The notes under the pieces: generated by a model
Databases searched by the model: none
The model's input: the letters and a program-made list of their open reading frames with translations, nothing else
Told to the model about the DNA's origin: nothing
NCBI GenBank assembly: GCA_031308135.1
Contig: JAHLJT010009419.1
Location: 181,056,856 to 181,120,855, forward strand
Source: Acheta domesticus
Taxonomy: Eukaryota > Arthropoda > Insecta > Orthoptera > Gryllidae
Direction of reading: 5' to 3'
DNA: 64,000 bases
Position numbers and translations under genes: made by a program
Shown: piece after piece, positions 1 through 12,893 of the stretch
Layout: the number at the start of each line of letters is the position of its first letter
Numbering within the stretch: the stretch's first letter is position 1

Positions 1-1839
1 TACAAATTTAATTTTTGTACGATTACTTCTGTTGATATACCATTTGATCAACATATTAATTTCTTTCATTTACTAAGGACTTTTAAATGTATATCTGATA
101 ATCTCTTTGCAAAGAATTGTTAAATTTGTTTGATCGACGTTTTCCACGGCAACGTCGATGCTTACAATTCTTGGAGAGTTGCAGGCTGCGATGCCGCCCA
201 AGAGAAGTGTTCCTGCGAAGAATCTTGAAGTCCACCGGGAATCTTTTTTTGTTTTGTATCTTGATATCAGAATTGAACATTTTCGCCCTCTAATACGAAT
301 ATTAATTACTCGTGATACTAATAAAATTATTAAATAAACAAAATTAATTTCCTAAACCTACGAATTTTTCATAATTTACAATTGATTACTTCCACGAACG
401 TCTCGGATGGACATTTCTATTTCGACCGGTTTCTACACTCACGTTGGGTAAACGTACTGTTTCCATAAAAAGAAATATTACGTGGATATATCCCATCACA
501 CACACAATTAAAAATGGAATTTTTCCTACTACATAAATCATTTGAACTCCTGATGATTTACTAAGTCTAGCTCTGAGTATTCCTTACGAGCGTCACTCTC
601 TCTGTTTAAAATATAGTCAGCAAGCGTTGGTTTCCGAATGTGGCTTCCGAATCTAAATAAATTCTTGCAAAATCAAAGTTCTTGAAGAAAAATATCGTCT
701 CCGTTTTCAATTGCCTTTTAACTTTCTGTAACTAATTTTGTCAGTGACCTTGAGCCCCTACAATTCCGTAGACGCACAGTTCAAGTCCCAGGATAAATTG
801 AAAGGGGGCGTGGCCGCCGTTGTAACGGATGATTTGCGCGCGGGTTGCAAATCAGCGATTGCGTTCGTTTTCACTATTATCTCTGTTTTTGGGTGAGTGT
901 AAGAGAAATAAAATATAAAATGAAAAACCAAAACATTATATAAATGATGTTTAGATATTTATTTTCTATGCCAGCAACCATTTTTAACAATACACGTATT
1001 TCACACGAAGGGTCTTCGACATTAACAAATAATTACTGATTAAGAAACAACACAGATATACCCTTCATAAAATTTCGTTCTGAACAGTGAAACTGTACGA
1101 ACATGTACACTGAATTTGAACTGGGAACAATGCATTTGCTCATGCAATTAACTTATGCCGGACAATTCTTAATCATATTTTATCAAGTATATTTTCGAAC
1201 AGTTAAATAGTACACGCACCGAAAAGAACATATCATAATATGTAGATCAAACTATTACCAACAACTAACTTGCGCCTGTCACAGTCGCAACAATGTCTAT
1301 GAGGTACGTACGTTTCCGCCAAAATTGAGGCTTTCATATTATTCCACAACAGCAGCGGTCTCAGTGAGACTAGTTTAATTCTAATCCAACGTCTATGATT
1401 GTCTGCAGACGGGTTAAGACTAGTCACTTATTCTGTTCCGACGGGAACACCTGTATTAATACGTGTAGAAATGGGTTATCCATTCCTTCTTCAAATTCAT
1501 TTGACGCGTTCTAATAAAAAAATATATTTTAAACCCAGCTACGTCCCAAACCATGAATGTGGTTATTTTCTATTACAAGTATATAATGTCCAATATTTGC
1601 TATGTATTCCAGCTTCGAACATTCCTGAGTGCTGAAATTTGTGTCGGAATATCGGCGTTTTATTTTCGTCGCGTCGGATATGGCTTGGCTACCACTTGTC
1701 CTCTTTATAAATACGTTATCCCTCTAGTATTTTGTCAGTTACGGGTTCCAGCGTTCTAAAATAAGTAATTTTGTTCCACTATATTTGTATCAGTTTTCTC
1801 TTGGGATGCCTGAGTACATTTCAAAACTCAAAATGTTCC
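1..1839. other. AT-rich intergenic DNA, no gene recognised
   Basis: No open frame here resembles a known family; the longest are about 60-80 codons and of low complexity. A small GC-rich patch at about 785-885 holds a GC-box-like GGGGGCGTGG, and a donor-like GGTGAGTG follows at about 890. These could mark a promoter or first exon, but nothing else supports a gene. Confidence 0.5.
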
Positions 1840-2590
1840 AAAAACTTCTCATATTAAAAAAAAATGTACACGACTATATTTAAGGATCTATTTTTAGAAA
1901 ATATTTCATTAAAGAAAAATACTCTATTTTCAATATTGTAGTTTGGCATTTTAAAACTTTTGCAATTTCTGGAAATTCAGAGTTTACCGAAAACGGGATA
2001 CGCCTACTTTTCTCTATTAGAGAACAATGAATCCACAAATGCGGAGTCTATTTTGTGAAAATATTGTTTTTAAAAATGCCTAAATTTCAAGCATAATTAT
2101 CCGAAAATTATCCCATTTTCAAAATAGTGTTCATGATATTATTTACACAAAAAATTAATTAAAATTTAAATCTATTTTAGAAAAAGAATTGAAAATGTTA
2201 TGGCTTCACGCTAAGTACCCCACAAAATCAAAGTATCTCTTTGAAATTCTTAGTGCCCCGACTAGATGAATGGACATTCAAACGGGAGGACTGGTGGTGT
2301 GACGAACAGGCTGCGGATAGTTGGACGGACGGACGGACAAACAAACTGACAGAGACTTTTGCCGTAAACCAATTTTTCGGCATCAGGAAAGAACAAAACG
2401 TGGTTTCTTACTACACAGCGTGTTAGAAGAATTTATTTACTAAATGTAGGAAAAAGAATTATTTACATTGCCCATTATTTGTATCAGTGTTCCATTAAAC
2501 ATGTTTTTCTCTCAAAGAAATCTGCGTTCACTTGCTGGAGCATTGCCATACTTTCTCTATACTAAGAATGGGAAAAAGTAAAATTCGTGT
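1840..2590 (+). repeat. Family A repeat, degraded copy A1
   Basis: This copy shares with the other family-A copies, in order, a TTGCAATTT...TTCAGAGTT segment, an AAGTACCCC...AAAATC segment, a short GGACGGACGGAC run at about 2325-2340, a TTTTTCGGCATCA segment, and the terminal ACTTTCTC...GGGAAAAAGT pair at 2550-2579. It is strongly diverged and has no coding capacity. Its left limit is uncertain. Confidence 0.6.
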
Positions 2591-3999
2591 AAACAATGAT
2601 CGGATTGTTCTGACTTATAGCCATAAACCTTTTTTCAAAACTTGATAAAGTTATCACATGCATTTCCTTCCAAAAAGAATGAGCCGAAGAACTTCCATTA
2701 TCTAATTCAACCGTTATTCGCAACGTAATTTAAAATATTATTCTTGATTTAGTTCCAATTAAATTGGAGTAACTTTTGTGAAGGGGGCTCAAAAATAGGA
2801 ATAGACATTTTCGCTGTTGCAAGCGTCGACTGATAAGCCTTTTTGTTCCATAAAAACGTCTCTTATAGACTTCAAAGGACTTGTATTTGCCAACCACTCA
2901 CATAAAAAATCTGCTTTACCAAAAGACGTTTAAAAATACTCTCGTCGCTAAACCTTCCATTTCATAAGAAGTTGAGAAGCTTTCCCCCCTTATTGAACAT
3001 GTCTTACATTCTAAATGACCATTTTATTTTCATGATGATCATGAACAACATAAATAAGGTAATTTTATTAAGTTGGTTAAAGACTAGACTAGAACCACAC
3101 TGAGAATGAAAATCCAGAAGAGGCATAAAATCGAAAACAGTACTCCGTTCGTCTATTGTAAAACAGAGATAAGCAGAATATTTAATAAAATGTTCAGGAT
3201 TATTTTTCAAATAGCTTTCACAGATTATTCATTTTTTTCCAAACATACTCGTTTGTTCTCTACATATTTTCCCTTTCATTAATGTTTTTGTTATTTTCAT
3301 TCAGTATTATCATTTTGAAGAGGAATATTGTATTATCTTGAAATGTAAGTAAAAACTTTTATAAATAACTGCAAATGTTAAATTCTCGTTTATTCACATG
3401 AACGTGAACCGAGTCGAAAGACAGAAAAAACGAAATTTTGATATTTTCCCCGGCGAAGCCTGCCGTTCAGAAGTGCAAGAATTCATCTCAGCGAACAACA
3501 ATCACATGATTTTGAAAACTGACAACCTAGAAAAGAAAATATGTAAGATATTATCCTACCTATTACCGACCCGGGTAGCCGATATTTTTGCTACCTTACT
3601 CTCTAGAATTGTGGAGAATTGAGAACCACCTTGGCCATAAGTACTTTCATGTGCTTGTTAATTCACTTTAAAAAAGCATTCCCATAAATTACGTCTGTAG
3701 ATAACGACTGTAGTTTCAATCGTGGAGACGGCTCTAGAAGACTATGGAATATCGATAGAAGTCATCGACATGTGCGCTTGCGAAAAAAAATGTATGAACG
3801 TAAGTGTCGTAGGCCTCAGCGTCACGTAGTTCACTAGAGCTGAAATTAAAAAAAATTCTGTCAATTTTTAGGTGCATGCCAAAGTCATGTTGATTTTCAA
3901 GTATAATTTTTTTAGTTAACGGCGGCTACTCATTGTATGCAACGTAACAAAAGAGGTCAAGTAGGTTGCACAAAAATGATTATTAACAGAAATCTAATT
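2591..3999. other. AT-rich intergenic DNA, no gene recognised
   Basis: Only short, unrecognised open frames are present. I see no repeat family, RNA gene or CpG-rich patch. Confidence 0.5.
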
Positions 4000-4765
4000 C
4001 ATATTTGTGACTTATTACTGCCGAAAAATAAGCAACATAATTTTGAAAGAATTTGGTGGTGCTAAAATAGCACGTACTTTCTCGCTCGTGTTTTCAAGCA
4101 AAATTACGCGAAAGGTACTCAAATATTCGATAAATTGTACCCATCTTATTTCAAAATCTATATTTAAAGATCAGATTTCATTAAGGAAAACATCTCTATC
4201 TTTGATATTTTTGTTGTAGGGAATCTCCGAACAAATTTTGAACTTTTGTAATTTTCGAAAAATCAGGGTTTTCAACAAACATGAGACCTCTACCATTATC
4301 TTAAATGTCTTTTACACTAGCCAACAAAAATATAAAAAAACAATGGAGTCATTTTTTTGAAAATTTGGAAAATATGCCAGGTGTTTCAAGTAAAGTACCC
4401 TCCAAAATTAAAATATCAATGTCATATTCAAGAGGCCGCGACATCAGCAAGATTGATTGTGGAATATCAATTTTGGTTCAAATCGTCGGAACGGTTTAGC
4501 GGCTACTGTTGTTTACAGACGGACAGACAGGCAGACAGACGGACTGACAGATGTTTCGGCGTCGTTCGAATTTTCGGCATCAAGGACACACAAAACATGG
4601 ATTGTGACTACAACACGTATTAGAGATGTTTTCTAAATTTAGCAACTAGATTTATCCATTTTTCGTTACCAGGACCTTGTAAAAGAGTTTTTCTGCCAAA
4701 AATTCGCCTTTTGTTATGCAGCATTACATAACTTTCTCTCTACTTTGTAGCGAGAAAGTAAAAAA
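4000..4765 (+). repeat. Family A repeat, copy A2
   Basis: This is a well-preserved short copy of family A. The GGAC/AGAC microsatellite is only about 45 bp long here (about 4517-4560). It is followed by the conserved TTCGGCATCA and ATTTATCCATTTTTCGTTA segments. The copy ends in a stem of ACTTTCTC (4731-4738) and GAGAAAGT (4752-4759), with an inner CTAC/GTAG pair, then AAAAA. It is non-coding. Confidence 0.75.
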
Positions 4766-4949
4766 TTACAATTAAATAGTGGTCGTAGTAACCACGCGAC
4801 ATCCCGATGTATTAACTTTATTTGTTTTCGCATCGTGAAGAGGTAAGACCGAATGGTTGGTAGTATAACAAATTCAACTCAATTAAGAAGGAGCATACAG
4901 CAAGATGTGAATCTCCGGCTGCGACATTTAATGATAATTCGAAAGCTAT

Positions 4950-5621
4950 AGGCCCGGAAGACGCCGGGGCCCAATAGCCGCAAGGAATTTCCGCGCCACT
5001 GTTCCGCTCCGGCGCCCGGCTGCCGTCTTCATCGCCTCCCGCAGGCAGCGCGCGCGCGCGGCCGCACGGCGAGATGCACTTGTTCGCCAACTATGTTAAT
5101 TTGCCGCGAACTTTTGTCCGGCGGCGGCGGCGCGGCGAAACTTTTAAAAGAGGAGAGCTGTAATTAAAAAGCAATCGCGATGTGCGTAATGGGTTGGAAG
5201 GCCCCGCGCTTCGTCCCGCGTAGTGTGGGGGTTCGTGGAAGGGGAGAGGGAGGGGGGGTGGGAGGGGTGTGGCGGGCAGTGAGCGCCGGCCGCCGCGGCC
5301 GCGCGCGCCGTTCGTCGGCTGTCGGCTTCGTTAACAAATGACGCTCGCGCGGCGGCGTCCGAGGCGACGGCATAGAACGCGCGCGCGCGCGCTGACAGAG
5401 ACGAATCGGCGAGTGGCTGCTGGCGCTCTCCACCCCGAGGCGGCGGCGGTGGCGGCGGCGGTGGCGGCGGCGGTGGCGGTGGCGGTGGCGGTGGCGGCGG
5501 CGGTGGCGGTGGCGACGGCGGTGGCGGTGGCGGTGGCGGTGGCGGCGGCGGTGGCGGCGGCGGTGGCGGCGGCGGTGGCGGCGGCGGTGGCGGCGGCGGT
5601 GGCGGCGGCGGTGGCGGCGGC

Positions 5622-5672
<51 letters not shown>

Positions 5673-5754
5673 GGCGGCGTGGGCGGCGGCGGCGGCGGTG
5701 GGGGCGGCGGTGGCGGTGGCGACGGTGGCGGCGGTGGCGGCGGCGGTGGCGGCG

Positions 5755-5786
<32 letters not shown>

Positions 5787-5843
5787 GGCGGTGGCGGCGA
5801 TGGCGGCGATGGCGGCGGCGGTGGCGGCGGCGGCGGCGGCGAT

Positions 5844-5878
<35 letters not shown>

Positions 5879-5960
5879 CGGTGGCGGCGGCTGCTGCTTG
5901 ACCGCTCTTCCCTCCTCCCCTACCAATGCACTCCGTTGTGCTTGGCCAATGGACCGGGCT
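4950..5960. promoter_or_regulatory. CpG island, possible promoter
   Basis: Base composition changes abruptly from AT-rich to very GC- and CpG-rich, with CGCGCG runs at about 5050 and 5380. The left half (4950-5440) is unique rather than simple sequence. It contains an AT-rich TTTTAAAAG at about 5142 and a TAATTA homeodomain-type core near 5162. In insects such islands often overlay promoters, but no coding exon is visible on either side, so the role is inferred. Confidence 0.4.
5437..5892. repeat. GGN (GGC/GGT) trinucleotide repeat
   Basis: About 455 bp consists almost entirely of GGC and GGT triplets, with rare GAC, GAT or GTG interruptions. Because it is a pure triplet repeat it is open in several frames and reads as poly-Pro, poly-Gly or Ala/Val by frame; these are artefacts of the repeat. 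The G-rich strand could form G-quadruplexes. Confidence 0.9.
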
Positions 5961-7710
5961 GCGCGTGATCTTTTGTGAAGGTTCTGCGGCTTCCCAAGTC
6001 TCTCTTTCCTTTGTAGTTCGTGGAATTGTTGCGGATGTGAAGTTTCACGGATGTATGACTCATGATTCTATTACATTTTATTTACAAGTGAATGTGGAGA
6101 TAAATCTTTCCGAGAAAAATTGTGAAAATGTGTAGGCTTTTAAAGAAGTGAAAAGTTCACACGTACTAATACATCATATTGTCTGATGAACGGATTTAGA
6201 AGTGTCGACACAATTTAGTGTAAAAAAAACATCAAAACATATTACACTAAGTAATCTGTAATTCTGTAATTTCTTTTCGGAATAATATATTCGTAGCCTT
6301 GATCATGGGTGTCTCTGACACGTAAGAGTCGGGAGACCGTCAAAGGAAGTGATTTAAATTCTAATATCCCCGCTTTATTTTAGAATAACCCACATTTTTA
6401 AATTGATTTGCTAAAGTTAACACGGAGCAAGGCGCTAGATTCCAAATAAAGGTCGATTTAGGTCGCAAATATTTGTGATTTCAATAATATAATGTGACAA
6501 TAAACTTAGGAAACTATTCTACACGATAAAATTTAGTCACAATTACATTCACGTAAGCATGATTGAATTATCTTAAACTATGCCACAAAGGCTACCATCA
6601 ATATTTTACTGTTTGATCCCTGGGGCATAGCTATGCTGGTGCAACCGGTACAAGTTACCGGGGACCCCGAAATCCAGGGCCCCCAATTAAGATGGGAAAG
6701 GCAATGAGGACCCCATTGGAAATTTCTGCTCCGTTCCCCTCCTTGGATAAGGTAGTTACGCCTGTTTGGTCCTAAGATAGTCCTGCGATTGTCTCTGCAA
6801 TAAGTCTGCCTGTTAACTCGTGCGTTGACGTGCGTTTCAAAAGAGAGGTAACATTCCGCTCATATTAACTGCGTCGTCACACATCTGCCTCGAAGCATTA
6901 TTTCTATATCCCAAATCAGTATTATCAAATGTAAAACCTGATTTTCTCGGATAACGTAAAAGTGGAGTTAATGAGTTTTACTTAATAGCCACAGAATTAA
7001 TCCCTGTGATATATCATATTATTGTGATTACGAGTTTAATAAGATTTTATATTTAAAAAAAAAACTGAGCTAGACAATATACAAGGGTTGTACAAATGGC
7101 AACGGAGGGGCGGAATGTCACTGGATACCTGGCTCGTGGTAGTCTTTTCGAGAAGTAAGTTGATAGTCATTACCCCAAATGTAGCTTTATTAATTCCCAT
7201 TCTCTCCTTAGCGCAAAGAAAGTATCCATAAAATGAAACAACACATCAGTCCGATTTCAAATCCTAAATTGAGAGTAAAATAAAAAAAAGATTCAAAATT
7301 ATCTTGATTTTGTAATCCTGTTTACTTAAGAGTGATATAAAAGCATGAACTTTCTACGTTCATGCGAGATTTAAAAGACAAGTATTCTTGTCTGTTGAAA
7401 GCGCTGTCCGTCCTTAATCGAGAATTATTAACTTATAGAGACTTGTTAATTTATTTCACATTATTGCTTAATACAATAAGTAACTAAATGATTCAATAAA
7501 ACAACACAAAACGAAAGCAAAGAAAAAATCTGCCATTCCAATAAATTCCCGTCTTTTTGCAAAGATGTTTATATAAGAGAGAATTTAGTAAGAAAATAAT
7601 AACAAGTAGTGAAGAATGTAATCATACTACAATTATTGGCTATTTGCTAGAAAAAAATCTGGCAAACATATTTTCGTATGAAGTCACAATTCACCGCCTC
7701 GAGCCGCTCC
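5961..7710. other. Intergenic DNA with one GC-rich transposon-like patch
   Basis: Mostly AT-rich and unrecognised. At about 6620-6760 there is a GC-rich patch with GTTACCGGGGACCCCGAAAT and AGGGCCCCCAATTAAGA, resembling end sequences of hAT-type elements. No partner end was found nearby. Confidence 0.35.
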
Positions 7711-8290
7711 AGCTTGCGCGCGTACACCCGTTTCTGGATTTGGAGGGGAAATGAGCGCGGAGTGAGGGGAAGTTGCCCGTGCCCTTAGGGGAGCCGGGCT
7801 TCCCAAGCATCAGCTTGCGCGCGTACACCCGTTTCTGGATTTGGAGGGGAAATGAGCGCGGAGTGAGGGGAAGTTGCCCGTGCCCTTAGGGGAGCCGGGC
7901 TTCCCAAGCATCAGCTTGCGCGCGTACACCCGTTTCTGGATTTGGAGGGGAAATGAGCGCGGAGTGAGGGGAAGTTGCCCGTGCCCTTAGGGGAGCCGGG
8001 CTTCCCAAGCATCAGCTTGCGCGCGTACACCCGTTTCTGGATTTGGAGGGGAAATGAGCGCGGAGTGAGGGGAAGTTGCCCGTGCCCTTAGGGGAGCCGG
8101 GCTTCCCAAGCATCAGCTTGCGCGCGTACACCCGTTTCTGGATTTGGAGGGGAAATGAGCGCGGAGTGAGGGGAAGTTGCCCGTGCCCTTAGGGGAGCCG
8201 GGCTTCCCAAGCATCAGCTTGCGCGCGTACACCCGTTTCTGGATTTGGAGGGGAAATGAGCGCGGAGTGAGGGGAAGTTGCCCGTGCCCG
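7711..8290. repeat. 101-bp tandem repeat, about 5.8 copies
   Basis: Units start with AGCTTGCGCGCGTACACCCG at 7711, 7812, 7913, 8014, 8115 and 8216, exactly 101 bp apart. I see no differences among the first five, and the sixth diverges only at its end (from about 8289). Since 101 is not a multiple of three, the array cannot encode a protein repeat. The units are CpG-rich in an AT-rich setting. Their uniformity points to recent amplification or gene conversion, or to an assembly artefact. Confidence 0.95.
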
Positions 8291-9129
8291 TACGAGCGCC
8301 GGGCTCCCGAGGCGGACAAGCAGCTCGTGCGCGCGCGGTTTGCCGTGTTTATTTCCTAGTTCTGCACCTGAGACAAATATTTCTCGCCAAATTTACCTCT
8401 CTCTTCACGTGTTAAAAGTCCCAGTGCAGCTCGGGAATAATTGGCATATGCCGCACTAGTAAATCATTTGAACTAGTTCCAGATTAAAGTTGCTCTATTT
8501 TATATGAAATATGGCTGAAACAAAGAAGAGACATATTGTTCTCTTGAAATCACAAAATTGCACTGATTCAATTGATATTAGATAATTTGGTAGATCTAAA
8601 AGTTCAATCTTGTAGAAGTTACGCAAACACAAGTACGACCTTATTAAACAGCCCTTTACTAATTTAAATTACATAATTCTGACAATCCTAATTAGTCATG
8701 TGAAACTGAGCTCAATGATTTATATTAAAGAGTATTTTTGTTAATTTTTTAATTCTTCAAAATAATTTATTACCATTGTGACATCCAAAAAATAAAGATT
8801 TATAAAACAAATGAAAATTAAAACAAATGTATATTTGCGCTAGCAGATGTAAAACTGCTGCTGAACAAAATCACACAAAATAGGTTTCCAAAAATAGTAC
8901 TCACACCGCCCAAGAACAGCAAATAAAATACTGTAGTAATACACTCCAACAAATTAAATGTTTTAACAAAAACAATATTTCACTCCTCAACAACTACAAC
9001 AACATTGTATACTAGTACATGTCGATACGGAGTACAAAACTTCTTTACATACCACGAACATCAAAAAGTTCCTGTTCCATTACGCAACACGTGATTAGCA
9101 AAAATGGCGGGAGGTCTCCTCCTTGGAAC
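8291..9129. other. AT-rich intergenic DNA, no gene recognised
   Basis: A short GC-rich shoulder ends at about 8350, then AT-rich sequence without recognisable genes or repeats. Confidence 0.5.
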
Positions 9130-9134
9130 CTTGT

Positions 9135-9720
9135 CACACGCAGTGCCAGAGCAAGACAATTTTGGGCCCGGGACAATGCTGAAAACTAGCCCCTCTCACT
9201 GGAAACAATTCAGTGTGAAAGTTGTATCAAGAAACTATAAGAGTTATTTTATTTCAAAAAATAACAAAAATCAAAACATTTAAGTTCGAAAAAGGTCGTG
9301 GAAATATATTTTAAATAATAATTTTAAGTTAAAGTATATAGGGTTCAAATAATATAAATTACGCGGTGAGCTTAAAAACGCTTAAAACATTCGTTGTGTT
9401 TAGTTAGTGTTTAATAAAATCACTTGTTAAAAACATGAAATAATAAATATCAATTTCAATAGAACCTATTTTAATGATAGCGTCATTTAATTCATTTCGT
9501 AGAGTCCTACACCATAAGTAATTACTACAATTATTTAAGGTAACAAATTAATTGAACATTTTATGAAATACTATCAGACCACCTTACTGTGGCTTATAAA
9601 ATTACGATAACGATTTTCTCGAGTTCCAATTTCTTTTCCAATTTTTTACTGTTTTCCCCACGAGTTCCATCATGGGGCCCCTGACTTGCGGGGTCCCGGG
9701 CGATCGCCTTGTCTGTCCAT
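9135..9720. mobile_element. Possible non-autonomous DNA transposon
   Basis: Both ends carry similar GC-rich motifs in opposite orientation around an AT-rich core. The left end (about 9140-9175) has GAGCAAGACAATTTTGGGCC. The right end (about 9677-9720), read on the other strand, has AGACAAGGCGATCGCCCGGG. The match is imperfect and I could not define a target duplication. Low confidence. Confidence 0.3.
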
Positions 9721-10380
9721 GCCCAGCACCGGAACTGGTCACGTGACGTCAGCTACTATCAGTGTCGTTCTGAGAATGAGAATGAAGTCGGTGCACGCAG
9801 TATGAGAATAGACGAAATATCGCTATCAAATATTTGCATTTTTCAGCCAAAAGCGAAACTATTTCATTGTTTAAATATTTTCCCAGATTTTATGAGCATC
9901 TCACCCCAAACACTTGTCTCATGGCCGAAGGCTGCGTACTTATTCTTTCAATTTCTGCGGGCATTGGAAATTAGAAAAAAATGTATCCTCGATGCCGACC
10001 TGAATGTGGTGGTTATGGCTAAAAGGCACAGCACCCGTACGCGCGCGCTCGCAAACTCATCGTGGGTGCGATTGTTCGTGCTTGTGACGCGGAGGGTGTA
10101 ATTAATTAAATAATTAAATAAATTAAAAAACAAATTAGAAATAATTATAACTGTACGTATGTTAGACTAGAACATCCAAATTTTGTATTCATTTAGTTTT
10201 AGTCATAATATGCATAAAATGTGTTTATAATGTACTAAATTTAATGTAAACTTGTACGTAATTTATAACTTGTATGTAAATGTATTACTTGATGTATTTA
10301 TGGAGAGCTGCCACCGGGATCTATCCAAAGCAGTTAATGTATTATTTATTTATTTATTTATTATTTAAAACACTAAGGGT
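9721..10380. other. Unrecognised region with a LINE-like 3' tail
   Basis: A 130-codon open frame ending at 10101 has no recognisable domain. It is followed by AT-rich sequence and, at about 10300-10365, GGGATCTATCCAAAG leading into (TATT)n. That layout resembles the 3' end of some non-LTR retrotransposons. I regard it as a possible LINE remnant only. Confidence 0.25.
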
Positions 10381-10619
10381 TTTCGTTTAGAAATAAAGTT
10401 AAGTTTGAGAGGCTCTCGCGATCTCATCCCAGATCTGGAAAGCAAAATTTCATAGTGATCAGTGAATGGTTCGAAGTACGTCCCATTGAGATGTGTAGCG
10501 GCATCAGCTGGAAAATTCTCCGCAGAGAAACACATATTCTTCATATTATGAGATATATCCTAGGAAACTGTGCATCCTGACATTTCGTCGTAATTATAAT
10601 TTCAGTGACTTATTGAATG

Positions 10620-10624
<5 letters not shown>

Positions 10625-10670
<46 letters not shown>
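10625..10670. repeat. (TA)n microsatellite
   Basis: Uninterrupted TA dinucleotides, about 23 units. Confidence 0.95.
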
Positions 10671-10676
<6 letters not shown>

Positions 10677-12092
10677 TTTTCTCTTCTTTACACTATCTCC
10701 TAACTTCGATTGTATGGTATTTATTGTTTACGGATTATGGACCCTATTACAAAAATATAGAGTAAATGTAAAACTTGGCACTACGTGTTACAGTAATATA
10801 ATTCAGATAGATTCAACTAAATTCAGCTCATTAAAAATATTGGAAAGTACCAATTTACTTTTACCTCCCTTTTCTTGAAGAAAGACGAGATTTTTCCATT
10901 TTGTAACATTAAAGTTTATGCCACCTCTAATAATGTTCACTATATAAACATTCTGTTAAATACCATTTGAAATTATCCCACTTTTTCATAGAAACAGCCT
11001 TTCAGAGTTCTTATTAATTAATTCTAAAAACGCATTTTATGCAAATTTCAGTTGCCAGTCATAAGATTTTTAAGAAAGTTGACAATACATACTTCAGATG
11101 TTAGGACTATTTAGTCCCGAATATTCTTCAAAGGTATGTTCTTGCCCTCAATTCTTTTTCTTGAAGGTTTATTTTATTTCAATTGTTGGTATAAGTAATA
11201 CATTTTTATTCAATTTTTAAAATGTTGGTGTATTAAGAACAAAATACACTATTTTATCATTGTACTGTGAAAACTCATGTTAGAACTACTGTATACGGGT
11301 GGGATAATGTTCTAGAATATTTCCAAGCGCATCTGTAGCACTAGAAAACGAATACACATTCTTTTTCCACTACAAATTAACAGACTGGAATACCTAATTA
11401 CAATAGAAACAGATTGGAATTTAATTACAATTGGAATTATTAATTGAAATACCTAATTACAATTGAAACAGATTGGAACAAATTGGAATTCCTTAACAAT
11501 TGGAATACCTAATTCGGGTACAACACGGTAACAATGAAATACCTAATTACGCTTTCAACACTTCTGGAACTGTATGAAGCTATATTTTCCATACTCGTGG
11601 TTAAAATGTTCGATGCTCCATATTTTCAAGTCAAATAAACTTAATTTACATTTGATTACCCTTAGAGGGAAGTCTTCATCACATACACGACACTGGATAA
11701 CATCTTAAAGCGTCTAGAAACACGTTGGAGAAGTTTTGTTTGGTAATCCCCTTCATCTTGTACCCACAGGATTTTGTAGCTTCGTGAAGATTCCAAACCT
11801 CCCCAACTCCTCCACTTGCCACTTGAGGCGATTAATAGGCAGACTGGCTCCAAGAAGAGCAATTACCTTTCCCAAAATATAAATTACCTGTTTTTTATTA
11901 AAATATTGGAAAAATAATTTTTATTACTTTACTCTTGTGCCGAGTGACCAAGGGTAAGAAAAAATTGATTCAAACTTCAACCAAATGTATGTATTTTTAC
12001 GTACGAAAAAAAATTTGAAATTTTGTCATCCGTGTAATTCACGCTAACTGCGTGTTTTTCTTTCATTGTTCAAATGTATTTACTATATAAAC

Positions 12093-12094
<2 letters not shown>

Positions 12095-12139
<45 letters not shown>
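12095..12139. repeat. (AT)n microsatellite
   Basis: Uninterrupted AT dinucleotides, about 22 units. Confidence 0.95.
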
Positions 12140-12145
<6 letters not shown>

Positions 12146-12893
12146 GTTTTGCAAAAACAAACATCATTAGAATGAAGATCATTATTGAAATACATCGTGA
12201 TTTGGAACTTTATGCGCAGAAATAGGTAAGAAATTAAGCAATTTAACGTCTAAAATCGTGAGATAAAACAACAAGAAAAGGGTTTGAAACAGCACCAATG
12301 CTTCTGCTGTGAAAGAAATTATGAACTTTCTTCACAAACAGCAAATTAATATATGTCAAACATTTAGAATGGTTGGGGAAGATAATAGTATTTGGGTACA
12401 TAATAATTGTTCACTTAATTAGTTACGGTTATTTAGTAGGGCTCTAGTATGGTTGTGTGTTATTTTTATATCTTAATCTTGTTCCTCTAAAGTAAAAATT
12501 ATAGAATTTATTTTTTCTTACGTCTTACATGAAATCTTTCCAAGAGGGAGCTAGACGTTCCACAATGAACTGAAATGTTCAAATTACAATATCTATCCGA
12601 ACGAATAAGCTCAGTTACTAAAAAAGTAACTTAGTTGTACACATAGGGGGGACGAGAGAGGACACGCCGCTCCCCCTGAAAATTTTGAGAGAGGCCTCGA
12701 AGTGCTATGAAAAAAAAAAAAACATTTCATTTCCGTAAATACTCGTATGATCAATTACAGAATTTCCCATTTTTAAGCTCACACTTTGGGGAACTGATAC
12801 ATAACATTTGGGGAAGAGGCCCTCCAAACCAATTTGCCTGTAAATGGTTCGACATAAAAATATTTCATTCTCCTTGTTTTATATTTTATTTTT

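Larger units (their letters stand above)
10381..12890. other. AT-rich intergenic DNA with two TA microsatellites
   Basis: No gene recognised. A repeated AATACCTAATTACAATTGGA-type motif at about 11390-11550 looks like a short degenerate tandem repeat. Confidence 0.5.

Noticed and set aside
4834..4850. Exon end at the donor-like GAGGTAAGAC
   Set aside because: A single match to a splice-donor consensus is expected by chance, and no coding sequence precedes it.
5144..5926. Long proline-, glycine- and alanine-rich open frames on both strands
   Set aside because: They arise from a pure GGN triplet repeat and appear in several frames at once. No flanking domain, splice signal or codon structure supports a protein.
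7711..8290. CRISPR array or repeat-protein gene
   Set aside because: The 101-bp units are directly adjacent with no variable spacers, the genome is eukaryotic, and the period is not a multiple of three.
9709..10101. 130-codon open frame as a gene
   Set aside because: No domain recognised, unremarkable composition, and it lies beside transposon-like ends.
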